Shown: positions 54,921 to 64,000 of the stretch, one piece after another
Numbering within the stretch: the first letter of the stretch is position 1
Layout: the number at the start of each line of letters is the position of its first letter
Assembly (NCBI GenBank): GCA_964654545.1
Contig: CAZZIU010000005.1
Coordinates: forward strand, 62,001-126,000
Reading direction: 5' to 3'
Length of the DNA: 64,000 nucleotides
DNA from: JABMOV01 sp964654545
GTDB lineage: Bacteria > Fidelibacterota > Marinisomatia > Marinisomatales > JABMOV01
Made by a program: the position numbers and the translations under genes
Notes under the pieces: generated by a model
Seen by the model: the letters and a program-made list of their open reading frames with translations, nothing else
Databases searched by the model: none
What the model was told of the DNA's origin: nothing

Positions 54921-54984
54921 AATAATTGTTTTCTATTTAGCACCTATTTGTGAAATAGTCTTAGCTTTTATAAAGTTTTCAAAG

Positions 54985-56466
54985 ATGGTGAAACAGATAA
55001 TTCATAGTACATCAGACCTTGCGCTTGCAGGAATTTTTATTCTGGTCATTGGCTTCATTCTTGGTTTGAGTGAGATGTTAAACAAAAAAAAGCAGTTGAA
55101 AAGTGCAACAACCAGAAAAATGGTGCACATGTCGGTTGGGATTATATCAGCATTTTCACCATGGTATTTTTCGGATTTTAAAACAGGTCTGGCAATAGGA
55201 TTTCTATTTGTAGTTGGAAATTGGCTCCTATTGAAACGAGATTTGTTGGTATCCATTCATCAACATGCACCCAATAATTACGGTACCGTCTTCTTCCCGG
55301 CTGCATTTATGATATTATGTATTGGTTTTTGGAATAAACCAATACTCTTTTCTGCAGCAATGATAGTAATGGCAATTGCAGACCCCCTGGCAAGTACCGT
55401 TGGACGTCATGTCCGTCGACCAAAAGAATTTTCTATCTGGGAAGATAAAAAAAGCATGGAAGGTACGGTCTTCATGTTTATTGCATCTTTTCTTTTATTA
55501 ATGGTGACCTATATACTTGGATCATGGTATATGCATCAGTTACAATATTTACCTTTAGCTGCGCTGATGGGCATTATTGGTTTGGTTGCGATGATTACTA
55601 CTTTCGGCGAAATCACAAGTAAAAATGGGTCTGACAATTTTACAATTCCGCTACTGGTCGCTTTTTTTTCAGACTTATTTATTATCCAATATAATCTCGA
55701 TTTGATTTTTCCTATTTTTATTTGGATGGTTGGTTCTTCAATCATCTTCATTTTTTCTGTCAATAAAAGGTGGCTAACAAAAGATGGTGCAGTACTTGCA
55801 TGGATTATGGGTATTATAATTTTTTCTACCCACGGATTGGTTTGGATCATACCACTCTTTGCCTTTTTTATAACTTCATCATTGCTGACACGAAGCAATA
55901 ATATTGAATCCGAACATCAAACAAAAAATGGTCGTAACCTATACCAAGTAGCAGCAAATGGTGGAGTAGCTACTGCAATAGCAATTTGGAGTTTCACTAC
56001 CAACAGCGATCGTATAGCGCCACTTTTTCTAGCTGCTATTGCAGCAGCAGCGGCAGACACTTGGGCAACGGAGATTGGTATGCGGAGTAAGCATCCACCT
56101 AGGCATTGTCTCACGTTGAAACCAATGAAAGCGGGTGATTCCGGAGGGATTACAGTACTTGGTATCGTTGGATCACTGTTTGGCGCAATCCTGATCAGTA
56201 GTGTAGGCTTTTTCTTTAATCTGGATCTCCAACAGATGTTGATTATCGCCCTAGCGGGATTGATTGGATCTTTTATGGATTCCGTCTTGGGTGGAACCAT
56301 TCAAGCAAAATATCAATGTTCATCGTGTGGACAAATAATTGAACAGACAGTTCACTGTCATCATAAAGCGGAACTAATTTCTGGATGGAGACCCATTAAT
56401 AACGATGTTATTAATGGGATAAATACACTTGCCGCTGTTATCCTTGTTTATCTACTCGTCAATTGA
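54985..56466 (+). CDS. Phytol/dolichol kinase-DUF92 (VTE5-VTE6-like) fusion membrane protein
   Basis: 493 residues, about 14 helices. Residues 1-235 match CTP-dependent phytol/dolichol kinases (TTRKMVHMSVGIISAFSPW, NNYGTVFFPAAFMIL, AIADPLASTVGRHV, WEDKKSMEGTVFMF). Residues 250-493 match DUF92 (AAAAADTWATEIGMRSKHPPRHCLTLKPMKAGDSGGITVLGIVGSLFGA, LAGLIGSFMDSVLGGTIQAKYQC), the family of plant phytyl-phosphate kinase VTE6. The two activities act in succession, so one chain could turn a free prenol into its diphosphate for quinone or lipid salvage. Stop overlaps the GAF gene region. The DUF92 part has a CSSCG...HCHH metal-like motif. Confidence 0.78.
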   Translation: MVKQIIHSTSDLALAGIFILVIGFILGLSEMLNKKKQLKSATTRKMVHMSVGIISAFSPWYFSDFKTGLAIGFLFVVGNWLLLKRDLLVSIHQHAPNNYGTVFFPAAFMILCIGFWNKPILFSAAMIVMAIADPLASTVGRHVRRPKEFSIWEDKKSMEGTVFMFIASFLLLMVTYILGSWYMHQLQYLPLAALMGIIGLVAMITTFGEITSKNGSDNFTIPLLVAFFSDLFIIQYNLDLIFPIFIWMVGSSIIFIFSVNKRWLTKDGAVLAWIMGIIIFSTHGLVWIIPLFAFFITSSLLTRSNNIESEHQTKNGRNLYQVAANGGVATAIAIWSFTTNSDRIAPLFLAAIAAAAADTWATEIGMRSKHPPRHCLTLKPMKAGDSGGITVLGIVGSLFGAILISSVGFFFNLDLQQMLIIALAGLIGSFMDSVLGGTIQAKYQCSSCGQIIEQTVHCHHKAELISGWRPINNDVINGINTLAAVILVYLLVN

Positions 56467-56468
56467 TC

Positions 56469-56927
56469 ATGACAAAAGAAGCACTTTATCAGAAGACCGT
56501 TGATCAAATTCTATCTTTTCTAGGTCCAGATGGTTATCCATTGACAGGCATTGGAAAAATGGCATCTATTTCCTCCCTCCTGCATGATGCTTTTCCCGAA
56601 TGGATTTTTGTTGGGTTTTATCGTTCAATCAGTAAAAATCTTTTGGAGATTGGGCCCTATCAGGGAAGCGTTCTTGCCTGTGGAATAATACATTTCGGCA
56701 AAGGGGTCTGTGGAAGTTCAGCGCAACAGCAAAAATGTCTAATTGTTGATGATGTCCATTCTTTCCCTGGCTATATTGCCTGTGACGATAAAACAAAATC
56801 AGAAATTGTTATACCTGTTGTACGAGACAAGAAAACCATAGCAGTCCTGGATATCGATTCACCTGAAGAAGCCGCGTTTGATCACACCGATCAACATTAT
56901 TTAGAAAAAATCATTACTGTATTGTGA
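56469..56927 (+). CDS. msrC: GAF-domain free methionine-(R)-sulfoxide reductase
   Basis: 152 residues from ATG 56469 (MTKEALYQKTVD). It has the fRMsr pattern: WIFVGFYR, LEIGPYQGSVLACGIIHFGKGVCGSSA (with two of the cysteines), DDVHSFPGYIACDDKTKSEIVIPV (third Cys), and VLDIDSP. It reduces free Met-R-sulfoxide with thioredoxin. The start lies 3 bases after the DUF92 gene stop and the stop overlaps the PHP gene (GTGA). A thioredoxin-like lipoprotein and SelW-like protein elsewhere also suggest oxidant defence. Confidence 0.85.
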   Translation: MTKEALYQKTVDQILSFLGPDGYPLTGIGKMASISSLLHDAFPEWIFVGFYRSISKNLLEIGPYQGSVLACGIIHFGKGVCGSSAQQQKCLIVDDVHSFPGYIACDDKTKSEIVIPVVRDKKTIAVLDIDSPEEAAFDHTDQHYLEKIITVL

Positions 56928-58671
56928 ATATAGTCCCATCTGGATTGCAACTGTTTCGTGGAATTCTATCCTATACCGAGATGCATTACCGATTTCGGTT
57001 CTGGCCATTTTCCCGATATTATCGAAAAGAACCTGAAATAATATTGGACGCGCCCCACCGCGTTGAACCTGATAAACCAATTCCGATATCTTTGATTATT
57101 AAAGATGCAGATGCTTACCCTATACAATTAGATAAGGTAAAATTAAATGTATCTTTTCCCTCGGGTCTTACCAATAGGGTAGAAAAATCATTTAATACAA
57201 TAATTGACACACACTGGTTTTCACATCTTATACCAATTGAAATAATTGAAACCGGCAAAATAAAGATAGACGGAGAAATAACGTTCACGATAAATGGAAA
57301 AAGGCACTCAGTAACGACCCACAATATCCACTCGTCACCGGCTTTTCCATTAGAAGTACTAGCTGACAAACAACGATTACCAGGATCAGACGTTTTTCTA
57401 TGGGGAGATNNNNNNNNNNNNNNNNNNNNNNNNNNNNNNNNNNNNNNNNNNNNNNNNNNNNNNNNNNNNNNNNNNNNNNNNNNNNNNNNNNNNNNNNNNN
57501 NNNNNNNNNAGTACTAGCTGACAAACAACGATTACCAGGATCAGACGTTTTTCTATGGGGAGATTTGCATTATCACAGCAACTACACAGAAGATTTCGTG
57601 GAATTTGGGGCGGCTTTGGACGTTACCGTCGAAACGATCAAGGCATTGGGGCTGGATTTTTTAACCGTTACGGATCATTCATACGATTTGGATGATATGT
57701 ATGGTTCATGGAAGGAAAATGATCCTACCTTACAAAAATGGAAAGATTCCAGGGATGAGATTGATCAACTCAATAGTTCATCACCGATTAAACTTGTTCC
57801 TGGTGAAGAAGTGACCGTATCGAATGGAAATCACAGAAATGTACACTTATTGGTTTATAATGAACAGCAATATATACCTGGTTCAGGTGATGGTGCGGAG
57901 AAATGGAGCAAAACCCGCACTGAGCACTCCATTACTGAAGTCTCCAACATGGTAACTGGTAAGGCACTAGTAATAGCTGCTCATCCTTTCGTACCTTATT
58001 CTAAATTAGAGCAGTGGCTAATAAATAGAGGTAAATGGGAATACAAGGACGTTCTCGATAATCCTATTCATGGATTACAGATTCTCAATGGTTGTTTTGA
58101 TGAGGCCTTTGAAACAGGATTCAGTCATTGGGTGAAATTATTACTCAGTGGTAGAAAAATTTTCATTTTTGCAGGAAATGATGCCCATGGCAATTTTAAT
58201 CGTTTCCATCAAATTAAAATCCCAATGTTATCGACCTGGATTCATCGTGAGCAAATTCTAGGACAATGTCGCACCGGGATTATTCGACATGAAAATCCGT
58301 CGGTTGAAAGTATCATTGATCACCTAAAAGCAGGCAAATGTATTATCACTGACGGCCCTTCAATTTCCCTGGATATCTCCAATGACGAAAAAAAAGTCAG
58401 CATGGGTGATACCATACATGCGACCTCATGTGTGATTGAAATATATACCTCATCATCGGTGATGTTTGGTCAACTAAGCCATGTCAAACTGATTCATGGA
58501 CTCATTAACTCAAAACGTGAAAAAATTATACTGGATGAACATATAACAGGTGAATCGTGGAAAAAGATACTAACATTGGATATCACATTTTCAGGATATT
58601 TTCGCGCTGAAATAGCAACCAACAGTGGCAAGCGTGCATATACCAACCCTATTTGGGTTTCTCCAATATAA
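56924..58671 (+). CDS. PHP-domain phosphoesterase-like protein, split by assembly gap
   Basis: GTG start overlapping the GAF gene. After removing 155 artefactual bases the product is 530 residues. Residues 1-155 form an N-terminal beta domain. A PHP domain follows, with metal motifs WGDLHYHSNYTED, VTDHSYD (near 195), PGEEVTV, IAAHPF and NDAHG (near 370), and about 415-530 is a beta-rich C-terminal domain. PHP proteins are Mn/Fe/Zn phosphoesterases; substrate unknown. No signal peptide, so it is presumably cytoplasmic. The gap lies just before HxH but the restored frame reads WGDLHYHS without loss. Confidence 0.82.
57355..57564. other. Assembly gap (100 N) with duplicated 55-base flanks
   Basis: Bases 57355-57409 equal 57510-57564, separated by 100 N (57410-57509). 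The same 55-base length as the other gap points to one assembler setting. Collapsing it gives one open frame through the PHP gene. Confidence 0.95.
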
Positions 58672-58696
58672 AAAAGTCCTCCCAAATGGGAGGACT
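58669..58696 (-). terminator. Terminator of the DUF350 unit
   Basis: AGTCCTCCC (58675-58683) pairs with GGGAGGACT (58688-58696) around a 4-nt loop; on the minus strand TTTTTATATT follows, so it terminates transcription of the DUF350 gene and its partner. On the plus strand the hairpin has no T-run but lies right after the PHP stop. Confidence 0.85.
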
Positions 58697-58720
58697 GTAA
58701 ACTTCTGATTTGAGAAGTGT

Positions 58721-58957
58721 TTAGATTACTTTATAAACCAGCAAACCAACCATAAAAATCAATGTAATGAAAATAAGGGCAACTCCCATATTTCCTTTTT
58801 TGATTTCTTCCCATTCATCAATATCCGTGGATAACCAATCGAAAACCTTTAATGCTACGCCCACACCAAAAGCGAATCCTACTGCAGCTACAATGGACCA
58901 ACCAAGTGCACGGGCATATTCGACAAACAATCCTGACAATGAAGTTGGATCAAACAT
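58721..58957 (-). CDS. DUF350-family small membrane protein
   Basis: 78 residues with two helices (ALGWSIVAAVGFAFGVGVALKVF and NMGVALIFITLIFMVGLLVY) joined by a charged stretch DEWEEIKKGN, the recognisable DUF350 pattern. Function unknown; usually an inner-membrane protein. AGGAGGT precedes the ATG. Followed by a strong terminator; nine bases after the small secreted protein gene. Confidence 0.72.
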   Translation of the reverse strand: MFDPTSLSGLFVEYARALGWSIVAAVGFAFGVGVALKVFDWLSTDIDEWEEIKKGNMGVALIFITLIFMVGLLVYKVI

Positions 58958-58966
58958 GCTACCTCC

Positions 58967-59407
58967 TTAATGTGATGAAATTGAATCTTTAATTTGACGC
59001 ATAAATTCTGATGCTTCCAATGAACCATCTGCTAATTCCTCTACCAATTTGGCAGGGGCAATCGCCGTAATAATGGTCTCATTTCTCCCCAGGGGAACGT
59101 TTACAGCAATTTCTATTTTTTCCGGAATCATTGGTGTGAAATCAGGTTTTGATAATGCCAATTCTCTCTGATGAATAATAGCCTGACCTACTGCGGCAAA
59201 GCCGACCAGCATGACCATTTCAAAATCGTTTCTTTTACTCGCAAGCTCAACCGTAAACACAGTGCCATTCATATGCATGTTTCGGTCATTTATTTTAATC
59301 CTGTAAGAACTACAGGTATTACTGATTTTTTTGTAAAACGCGTAATTCCCAAAAACAGGTTGAAGCATCACTGCTGCGATTACCGATAGTAACAAAGCTT
59401 TTTTCAT
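58967..59407 (-). CDS. Small secreted protein of unknown function
   Basis: 146 residues. Signal peptide 1-20 (MKKALLLSVIAAVMLQPVFG), then a compact domain (YRIKINDRNMHMNGTVFTVELASKRNDFEMVMLVGFAAVGQAII, then ETIITAIAPAKLVEELADGSL). No family recognised. Periplasmic. It forms a two-gene unit with the DUF350 gene. Confidence 0.65.
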   Translation of the reverse strand: MKKALLLSVIAAVMLQPVFGNYAFYKKISNTCSSYRIKINDRNMHMNGTVFTVELASKRNDFEMVMLVGFAAVGQAIIHQRELALSKPDFTPMIPEKIEIAVNVPLGRNETIITAIAPAKLVEELADGSLEASEFMRQIKDSISSH

Positions 59408-59469
59408 ATGCTCGCTTTACGTATTATTCAGAAAAAATTAAGAATGAAGTTTAAATGTAATTTCCCTGT

Positions 59470-60684
59470 TCAGCAAGGAGAAGAAAAGACTTCCTTGCCT
59501 TTTTTAAATACTCGTTGAATTGGTACATCCGTCACATTGTACGGAATATGCATTAATCCCGGGATATCCCAAAGGATGATGTCGGCCTGACGATTTTCCA
59601 AAATTGCACCTTGTCTTGATTCTATCAGAAGTGCTTTTGCACCCATCCAGGTTGCAGCTTTGAATGCCTCTTCTGGTGGCAATCCGAGGGCGATGCAACC
59701 CAATGCTACAATAAAAGGCATGGATTGAATATGGCAGCTCCCCGGGTTGAAATCAGTGGCCAAGGCAATGGGAATACCCATACTTCTTAATTTGTGAGCC
59801 GGGGCATAGGTTTGCGATCCTAGAAAGAAGGTCGTACCTGGCAGCAAGGTAGCAATTACATCGTTTTCTTTTAATGCCAGAACACCCTGTTCACTAATGG
59901 CCATTAAATGGTCTGCTGAAACGGCACGCAATTCTCCGGCAAGCTGTGCAGCCCCACTATCTTCAAATTCATCCGCGTGGAGCCGTGGTTTTAAACCAAA
60001 TTCCAGTGCGGTCTCTAAAATGTGGCGGGATTGGTCAACGGTAAAATACCCCTTTTCACAAAACACATCGCAAAATATGGCGATCCCCTGCTCGGCAACT
60101 GCTGGAATCATTTCCATACACAGCAGATCAACATATTGCTGTGGATTATATTTATACTCTACAGGGATGGCATGGGCACCCATAAACGTGGGGATGATAT
60201 CAATGGCATGCTGTCTATTTACTTCCGCCAATACATCCAAACTTTTCAATTCCGATACGGTGTCTAACCCATAACCGCTTTTTGCTTCGATGGTGGTTGT
60301 ACCAAGAGCAATGAATCGATCCATTCTTGGAAGAATGGCATCTATCAATTCATCTTTTGTTGCTGCCCTCACACCTTCAATACTTGCTTGAATACCACCG
60401 CCATTCTCTGCTATGTCCTGGTAACTTGCCCCTCCAATTCGTAAAGCAAACTCTTCCTCTCTTCCCTTTAAAAATACCGGGTGGGTGTGGGAGTCAACAA
60501 ATCCGGGAGTAACCATTTTCTCATTGCAATCAATAATAGAATCAGCATTCGATTCATCGCCGCCAATAGATTGAACGATGCCATCCGAAATAAGTAGTTG
60601 CGTATCGGTCCGAATTTCTACGTGTTCGGTCCGAGGATCGGTTGTAACTAAACACCCAATATTTTGAAGAAGAATTGTGCTCAT
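59470..60684 (-). CDS. hutI: Imidazolonepropionase
   Basis: 404 residues of the metal-dependent amidohydrolase family: DSHTHPVFLKGREEEFALRIGGASYQDIAENGGGI, GYGLD, LHADEFEDSGAAQLAGEL and ALATDFNPGSC. Third step of histidine breakdown, hydrolysing 4-imidazolone-5-propionate to formiminoglutamate. ATGA overlap with hutU puts the second and third steps in one unit. HutH is not in the window. Confidence 0.95.
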   Translation of the reverse strand: MSTILLQNIGCLVTTDPRTEHVEIRTDTQLLISDGIVQSIGGDESNADSIIDCNEKMVTPGFVDSHTHPVFLKGREEEFALRIGGASYQDIAENGGGIQASIEGVRAATKDELIDAILPRMDRFIALGTTTIEAKSGYGLDTVSELKSLDVLAEVNRQHAIDIIPTFMGAHAIPVEYKYNPQQYVDLLCMEMIPAVAEQGIAIFCDVFCEKGYFTVDQSRHILETALEFGLKPRLHADEFEDSGAAQLAGELRAVSADHLMAISEQGVLALKENDVIATLLPGTTFFLGSQTYAPAHKLRSMGIPIALATDFNPGSCHIQSMPFIVALGCIALGLPPEEAFKAATWMGAKALLIESRQGAILENRQADIILWDIPGLMHIPYNVTDVPIQRVFKKGKEVFSSPC

Positions 60685-62339
60685 TTACCTTTTTGCATTG
60701 GAATGTGCATATCCCATTCTTTCGCGTTTTTTATCGCTCGATCGTATCCTGCGTCGGCATGGCGGAATATTCCCATGCCAGGATCATTGGTGAGAACACG
60801 CTCCAATCTTTTTTTCATCTCCGGTGTCCCGTCCGCTACACTTACTTGTCCTGCATGAATGGCCAACCCCATGCCAACTCCTCCACCATGATGGATGGAA
60901 ACCCAACTTGCTCCGCCAGCAGTATTCACCAGGGCATTCAATAATGGCCAATCCGCAACCGCGTCTGAACCATCCTTCATCGCTTCGGTTTCTCGGTAAG
61001 GTGATGCCACTGATCCCGTATCCAGATGGTCCCGTCCGATAACGATTGGGGCTTTCAATTCTCCCGCGGCAACCATCTGATTTAATGCAACACCGAATTT
61101 TGCCCGTTGGGTGTATCCCAGCCAGCATATCCGAGATGGCAATCCTTGAAATTGTACTTTTTCACGGGCCATTTTTATCCACCTTACGAGTGTTTCATCC
61201 TCGGGAAACAAGTCCAGAACTTTTTCATCCGTTTTATAGATATCTTCAGGATCGCCGGATAAAGCTACCCAGCGAAATGGCCCCCTGCCATCACAGAACA
61301 ATGGACGAACATAGGCCGGGACAAAACCGGGATAATCGAAGGCATTTTTGACTCCCGCTTTGAGTGCCTGACCGCGGAGATTATTTCCGTAGTCAAAGCA
61401 GACGGCACCCATGGCTTTAAGTTCCAAAATTCCCTTCACATGCTCAGCCATTGCCCGAAAACTTTCTCTTGTATACCTATCTGGATCTTGCGTTCTCAAT
61501 TGTATTGCTTCCTGGTAGGTCATATTATTCGGAACGTATCCATCTAATTCGTCGTGAGCAGATGTTTGGTCCGTGACCATATCGGGGATTATTCCCATTG
61601 CGGCTATTTGAGGAACAATATCTGCAGCATTTCCCAACAACCCTATGGAGATAGGCTTTCCTTTCAGCGCGGCATCTCTTGCCAGTGTCAGTGCTTCTTC
61701 TAATGATTCGGATGCCACGTCAAGATATCTGGTTTCTAATCGACGCTGAATTCGATGTGGGTCAACCTCAATCACTATACATACACCATTATTCATGATA
61801 ACGGACAATGGTTGAGCTCCCCCCATTCCACCAAGACCGGCAGTTAGTACAAATTTTCCGGTTAAATCTGCATTGTAGTGCTGTTTTGCAGCAGCAGCAA
61901 ATGTTTCATAGGTCCCTTGTAGGATTCCCTGGGTACCAATATAAATCCATGAGCCGGCAGTCATCTGACCATACATCATGAGCCCTTTTTTGTCCAATTC
62001 ATTAAAATGCTCCCAGGTCGCCCATTGCGGAACCAGATTTGAATTGGCAATGAGAACTCGAGGCGACCACGGATGGGTTTTAACAACGCCAACCGGTTTC
62101 CCTGACTGGATGAGCAAAGTTTCATCATTTTCTAATTTTTTTAGCGTCGATAAAATGGATTCAAATGCATCCCAGTTTCTTGCAGCTTTTCCTTTACCGC
62201 CATAAACGACCAATTCATCTGGATTTTCGGCTACATCAGGATCCAGATTGTTTTGAATCATTCTATATGCTGCTTCCTGTTGCCATCCTTTGCACGATAG
62301 TGTTGTACCCCTAGGAGCCTGTATTTTTCGTTGCGACAT
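60681..62339 (-). CDS. hutU: Urocanate hydratase
   Basis: 552 residues from ATG 62339 (MSQRKIQAPRG), chosen because GAGG lies 6 bases before it; an ATG at 62351 lacks a ribosome site. HutU motifs are LVVYGGKGKAARNWDAF, GKPVGVVKTHPWSPRVLIANSNLVP, MTAGSWIYIGTQGILQGTYET, GLGGMGGAQPLS, and CWLGYTQRAKFG. NAD-containing enzyme converting urocanate to imidazolonepropionate. Confidence 0.97.
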   Translation of the reverse strand: MSQRKIQAPRGTTLSCKGWQQEAAYRMIQNNLDPDVAENPDELVVYGGKGKAARNWDAFESILSTLKKLENDETLLIQSGKPVGVVKTHPWSPRVLIANSNLVPQWATWEHFNELDKKGLMMYGQMTAGSWIYIGTQGILQGTYETFAAAAKQHYNADLTGKFVLTAGLGGMGGAQPLSVIMNNGVCIVIEVDPHRIQRRLETRYLDVASESLEEALTLARDAALKGKPISIGLLGNAADIVPQIAAMGIIPDMVTDQTSAHDELDGYVPNNMTYQEAIQLRTQDPDRYTRESFRAMAEHVKGILELKAMGAVCFDYGNNLRGQALKAGVKNAFDYPGFVPAYVRPLFCDGRGPFRWVALSGDPEDIYKTDEKVLDLFPEDETLVRWIKMAREKVQFQGLPSRICWLGYTQRAKFGVALNQMVAAGELKAPIVIGRDHLDTGSVASPYRETEAMKDGSDAVADWPLLNALVNTAGGASWVSIHHGGGVGMGLAIHAGQVSVADGTPEMKKRLERVLTNDPGMGIFRHADAGYDRAIKNAKEWDMHIPMQKGK

Positions 62340-62461
62340 TCTAAACCTCATCCATTGCTAGTGCGATATTATCAAAGATGGAAATTTACAAAGATTGATC
62401 GTGCAATCATGAAAATATCCACAGGTAAACGTAATTTCCGATCAACGGTTTGGAGAATAGT

Positions 62462-62962
62462 ATGATAAAATTTCTTGCCTTTTCCCTTTTGCTTGTCATG
62501 ACAGCCTGTACAAAAGTTCATAACAAGATTATTTTGAACAAGAAACCAGATGATATGCTAATTGGCTATTGTAAGTTACCCGAATTCGAACAGGGCGATT
62601 ACGCTAAATGGTATGAAGCCGAGTACAACAGCTACAACGTATCTGAGCAAGACTTGGCTACACTCATACCCGTTATAAATGAAGTCGATATATTGATTGT
62701 AATGGGCACTTGGTGTGGTGATTCTCGTAGAGAATTTCCCCGATTCATTAAAATACTCGATACATTAAATTATCCAAAAGAGAAATTGCGTATTCTAGCA
62801 GTTGATCGAACAAAATCGATTGATGAAGAAGGCTATAAGAAATTGAAAATTCAATTTGTTCCTACGATTATTATCTCACGTGTCGGAAATGAGATCGGGC
62901 GGATAGTGGAATCTCCTAAGGTATCTCTGGAGCGAGATCTTTTTGAAATCATCGTTCCATAA
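62462..62962 (+). CDS. Thioredoxin-fold lipoprotein
   Basis: 166 residues from ATG 62462 (GGAG upstream). Lipoprotein leader MIKFLAFSLLLVMTAC with Cys16. Thioredoxin-like domain with MGTWCGDSRREFP (near 83-95): one active cysteine, the second position of CxxC replaced by Ser (CGDS), then FVPTIII with the cis-Pro. Such CxxS proteins act as monothiol or disulfide-trapping factors. Membrane-attached in the periplasm. Partner unknown. Confidence 0.78.
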   Translation: MIKFLAFSLLLVMTACTKVHNKIILNKKPDDMLIGYCKLPEFEQGDYAKWYEAEYNSYNVSEQDLATLIPVINEVDILIVMGTWCGDSRREFPRFIKILDTLNYPKEKLRILAVDRTKSIDEEGYKKLKIQFVPTIIISRVGNEIGRIVESPKVSLERDLFEIIVP

Positions 62963-62971
62963 ATAATTCAT

Positions 62972-64000
62972 TTATTGATTGATTAGGTATCTGATCGGAT
63001 CCATATACCGGGGATTTTTACCTACGACACTATAGGAGAAAAGGGCAACGCCCGGGAAACGCGTGATTCTGGTATACTTTATTTTGTCAGCCGTGTCTTG
63101 CGCTTTCTGATTATAAGTAGCAACACCCATAATAATTCGCTTGCGGTATTTTTCAGGTAAATTATCATAAATGATATCAATATTTTTCGCAAAATCCCTT
63201 AATGAAGTCGTATAATTCATAGGAACTGCCCAGTCCAGATAACCAGCTGCCAACCACACGTCCCATTCCTGATAAAATCTATCACGGGCTTCATACAAAT
63301 TTGGTTTTACTGCCGCCGATAATACACATCCAGGTCGAACATCCTTGATCATTTTATTGGTCTTTTTCACCAAATCAGTGATTGCCTGACGCTTATAGTC
63401 TCCCCATTTGCTTACCTTCGCACCAAACTGCGCATTCGAAGAAGAAATTCCCCTGGTAGACAGGAATATATTGGGATTATCACCATTGGATTTAGTATAG
63501 GCATCGATTGCTTTCTCATTTTTGCCGTATTGTGAATCTTTATACCGTAAATAATCCATATGCAAACCATCTATGTCATACTTTGCTACGATTTCTCTGA
63601 AGACAGCCAACAAATGATTGTTTACTTCCGGATGATGGGGTGCCAGGTAGATACCTTCATCTTTACCTCCAGCCGCTCTATATTTTTTTAATAAAGCCAG
63701 GGGGTCTTTTTCCTTCCCATCATTGTCAAACCACGCTGGTTTCTGAAAAAATAAATGTGATTTGTTCTGGGGTACCTGTCCGGCGGACCACAATACATAC
63801 ACATTTACCCAGGCATGTACTTTTATATTTTTTTCATGCGCCAATTGAATCATAGTCGCCAGAGGATCATAATTATCGTCTCTAAGGAGTGCACTTCGAG
63901 GTACCAGAGCCGATTGGTAGAGAGCATCCCCCCTACCTCGCACTTGTACGAACAAATGTTTTATACCGTTTTTCTCTGCAAACGATACCACATCTTCAAT
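62972..64000 (-). CDS. GH10-like (DUF187) glycoside hydrolase, N-terminus beyond right edge
   Basis: At least 342 residues; the frame stays open to the right edge (I-E-D before V-V-S-F), so the GTG 63991 is probably internal. Motifs are VVSFAEKNGIKHLFVQVRGRGDALYQS, VHAWVNVYVLWS, LAPHHPEVNNHLLAVFREIVAKYDIDGLHMDYLRY and WDVWLAAGYLDWAVPMNYT. DUF187 enzymes are putative exported glycosidases acting on cell-wall or other glycans. C-terminus complete (RYLINQ). Confidence 0.85.
   Translation of the reverse strand: MEDVVSFAEKNGIKHLFVQVRGRGDALYQSALVPRSALLRDDNYDPLATMIQLAHEKNIKVHAWVNVYVLWSAGQVPQNKSHLFFQKPAWFDNDGKEKDPLALLKKYRAAGGKDEGIYLAPHHPEVNNHLLAVFREIVAKYDIDGLHMDYLRYKDSQYGKNEKAIDAYTKSNGDNPNIFLSTRGISSSNAQFGAKVSKWGDYKRQAITDLVKKTNKMIKDVRPGCVLSAAVKPNLYEARDRFYQEWDVWLAAGYLDWAVPMNYTTSLRDFAKNIDIIYDNLPEKYRKRIIMGVATYNQKAQDTADKIKYTRITRFPGVALFSYSVVGKNPRYMDPIRYLINQ

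Overview
The window looks like a metagenome-assembled or draft genome piece of a Gram-negative bacterium of the FCB superphylum, most like Neomarinimicrobiota (SAR406/Marinimicrobia) or a relative. This is inferred from a C-terminal T9SS-type sorting domain, many small outer-membrane barrels, LptF/G and SPase I genes, and overall gene style; no rRNA or phylogenetic marker was tested. The base composition looks AT-leaning. Two 100-N gaps (41137-41236 and 57410-57509) are each flanked by an identical 55-base copy, so both are scaffolding artefacts and the genes across them (an MFS transporter and a PHP-domain protein) are intact when collapsed.

Layout. 1-9.8 kb: a partial secreted protein, then lysA, a secreted GH18-type hydrolase, a NamZ-type muramidase, murQ, a beta-lactamase-fold serine hydrolase, prmA and an AGCS amino-acid symporter; together they suggest peptidoglycan/amino-sugar scavenging. 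10-23 kb: LptF/G permease, a DUF5723-like barrel plus a very large lipoprotein, lepB, an rnhB-yraN fusion, comEC, a second AGCS symporter, suhB and an FAH-family enzyme. 23-32.2 kb: a housekeeping minus-strand block with a degenerate purL paralogue, recX, recA, thpR, cinA, pgpA, pgsA (apparently a non-AUG start), recR, ebfC, dnaX (with a probable programmed frameshift site), a large Alu-domain SRP RNA and tRNA-Ala(CGC). 32.3-41.4 kb: small envelope proteins, a SelW/Rdx-family selenoprotein read through an in-frame TGA with a SECIS-like hairpin, a FecR/TSP3 barrel protein, a D-lactate dehydrogenase-like FAD/Fe-S oxidoreductase, a thioesterase and an MFS transporter.

41.4-54.9 kb is the highlight: ten consecutive minus-strand genes forming an electron-transfer island with 73 CxxCH motifs plus one CX4CH. 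In transcription order it has an outer-membrane barrel, an 11-haem protein, a pentahaem lipoprotein whose last residue is a haem-ligand His, a tetrahaem c554-like protein, a 17-haem/cytochrome-b fusion, an 18-site NapC/NrfH-anchored cytochrome, a membrane-anchored octahaem, a four-cluster ferredoxin, an NrfD-type quinone subunit and an 11-haem/cytochrome-b fusion. It is preceded by a MerR regulator with a Cys-rich two-CW-like tail and a perfect 24-bp palindrome. The pieces resemble, part by part, the CbcL, ImcH, NrfBCD and porin-cytochrome systems of extracellular or outer-membrane respiration, but no dedicated terminal reductase catalytic subunit is visible. I infer a quinol-to-outside (or reverse) electron conduit.

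54.9-64 kb: a two-domain phytol-kinase/DUF92 fusion, a GAF-type free-Met-sulfoxide reductase, a PHP-domain protein, DUF350, a small secreted protein, hutI-hutU, a thioredoxin-like lipoprotein and a partial GH10-like (DUF187) hydrolase running off the right edge. No stretch longer than about 260 bases lacks a gene. No CRISPR array, transposase, phage or rRNA gene was seen.
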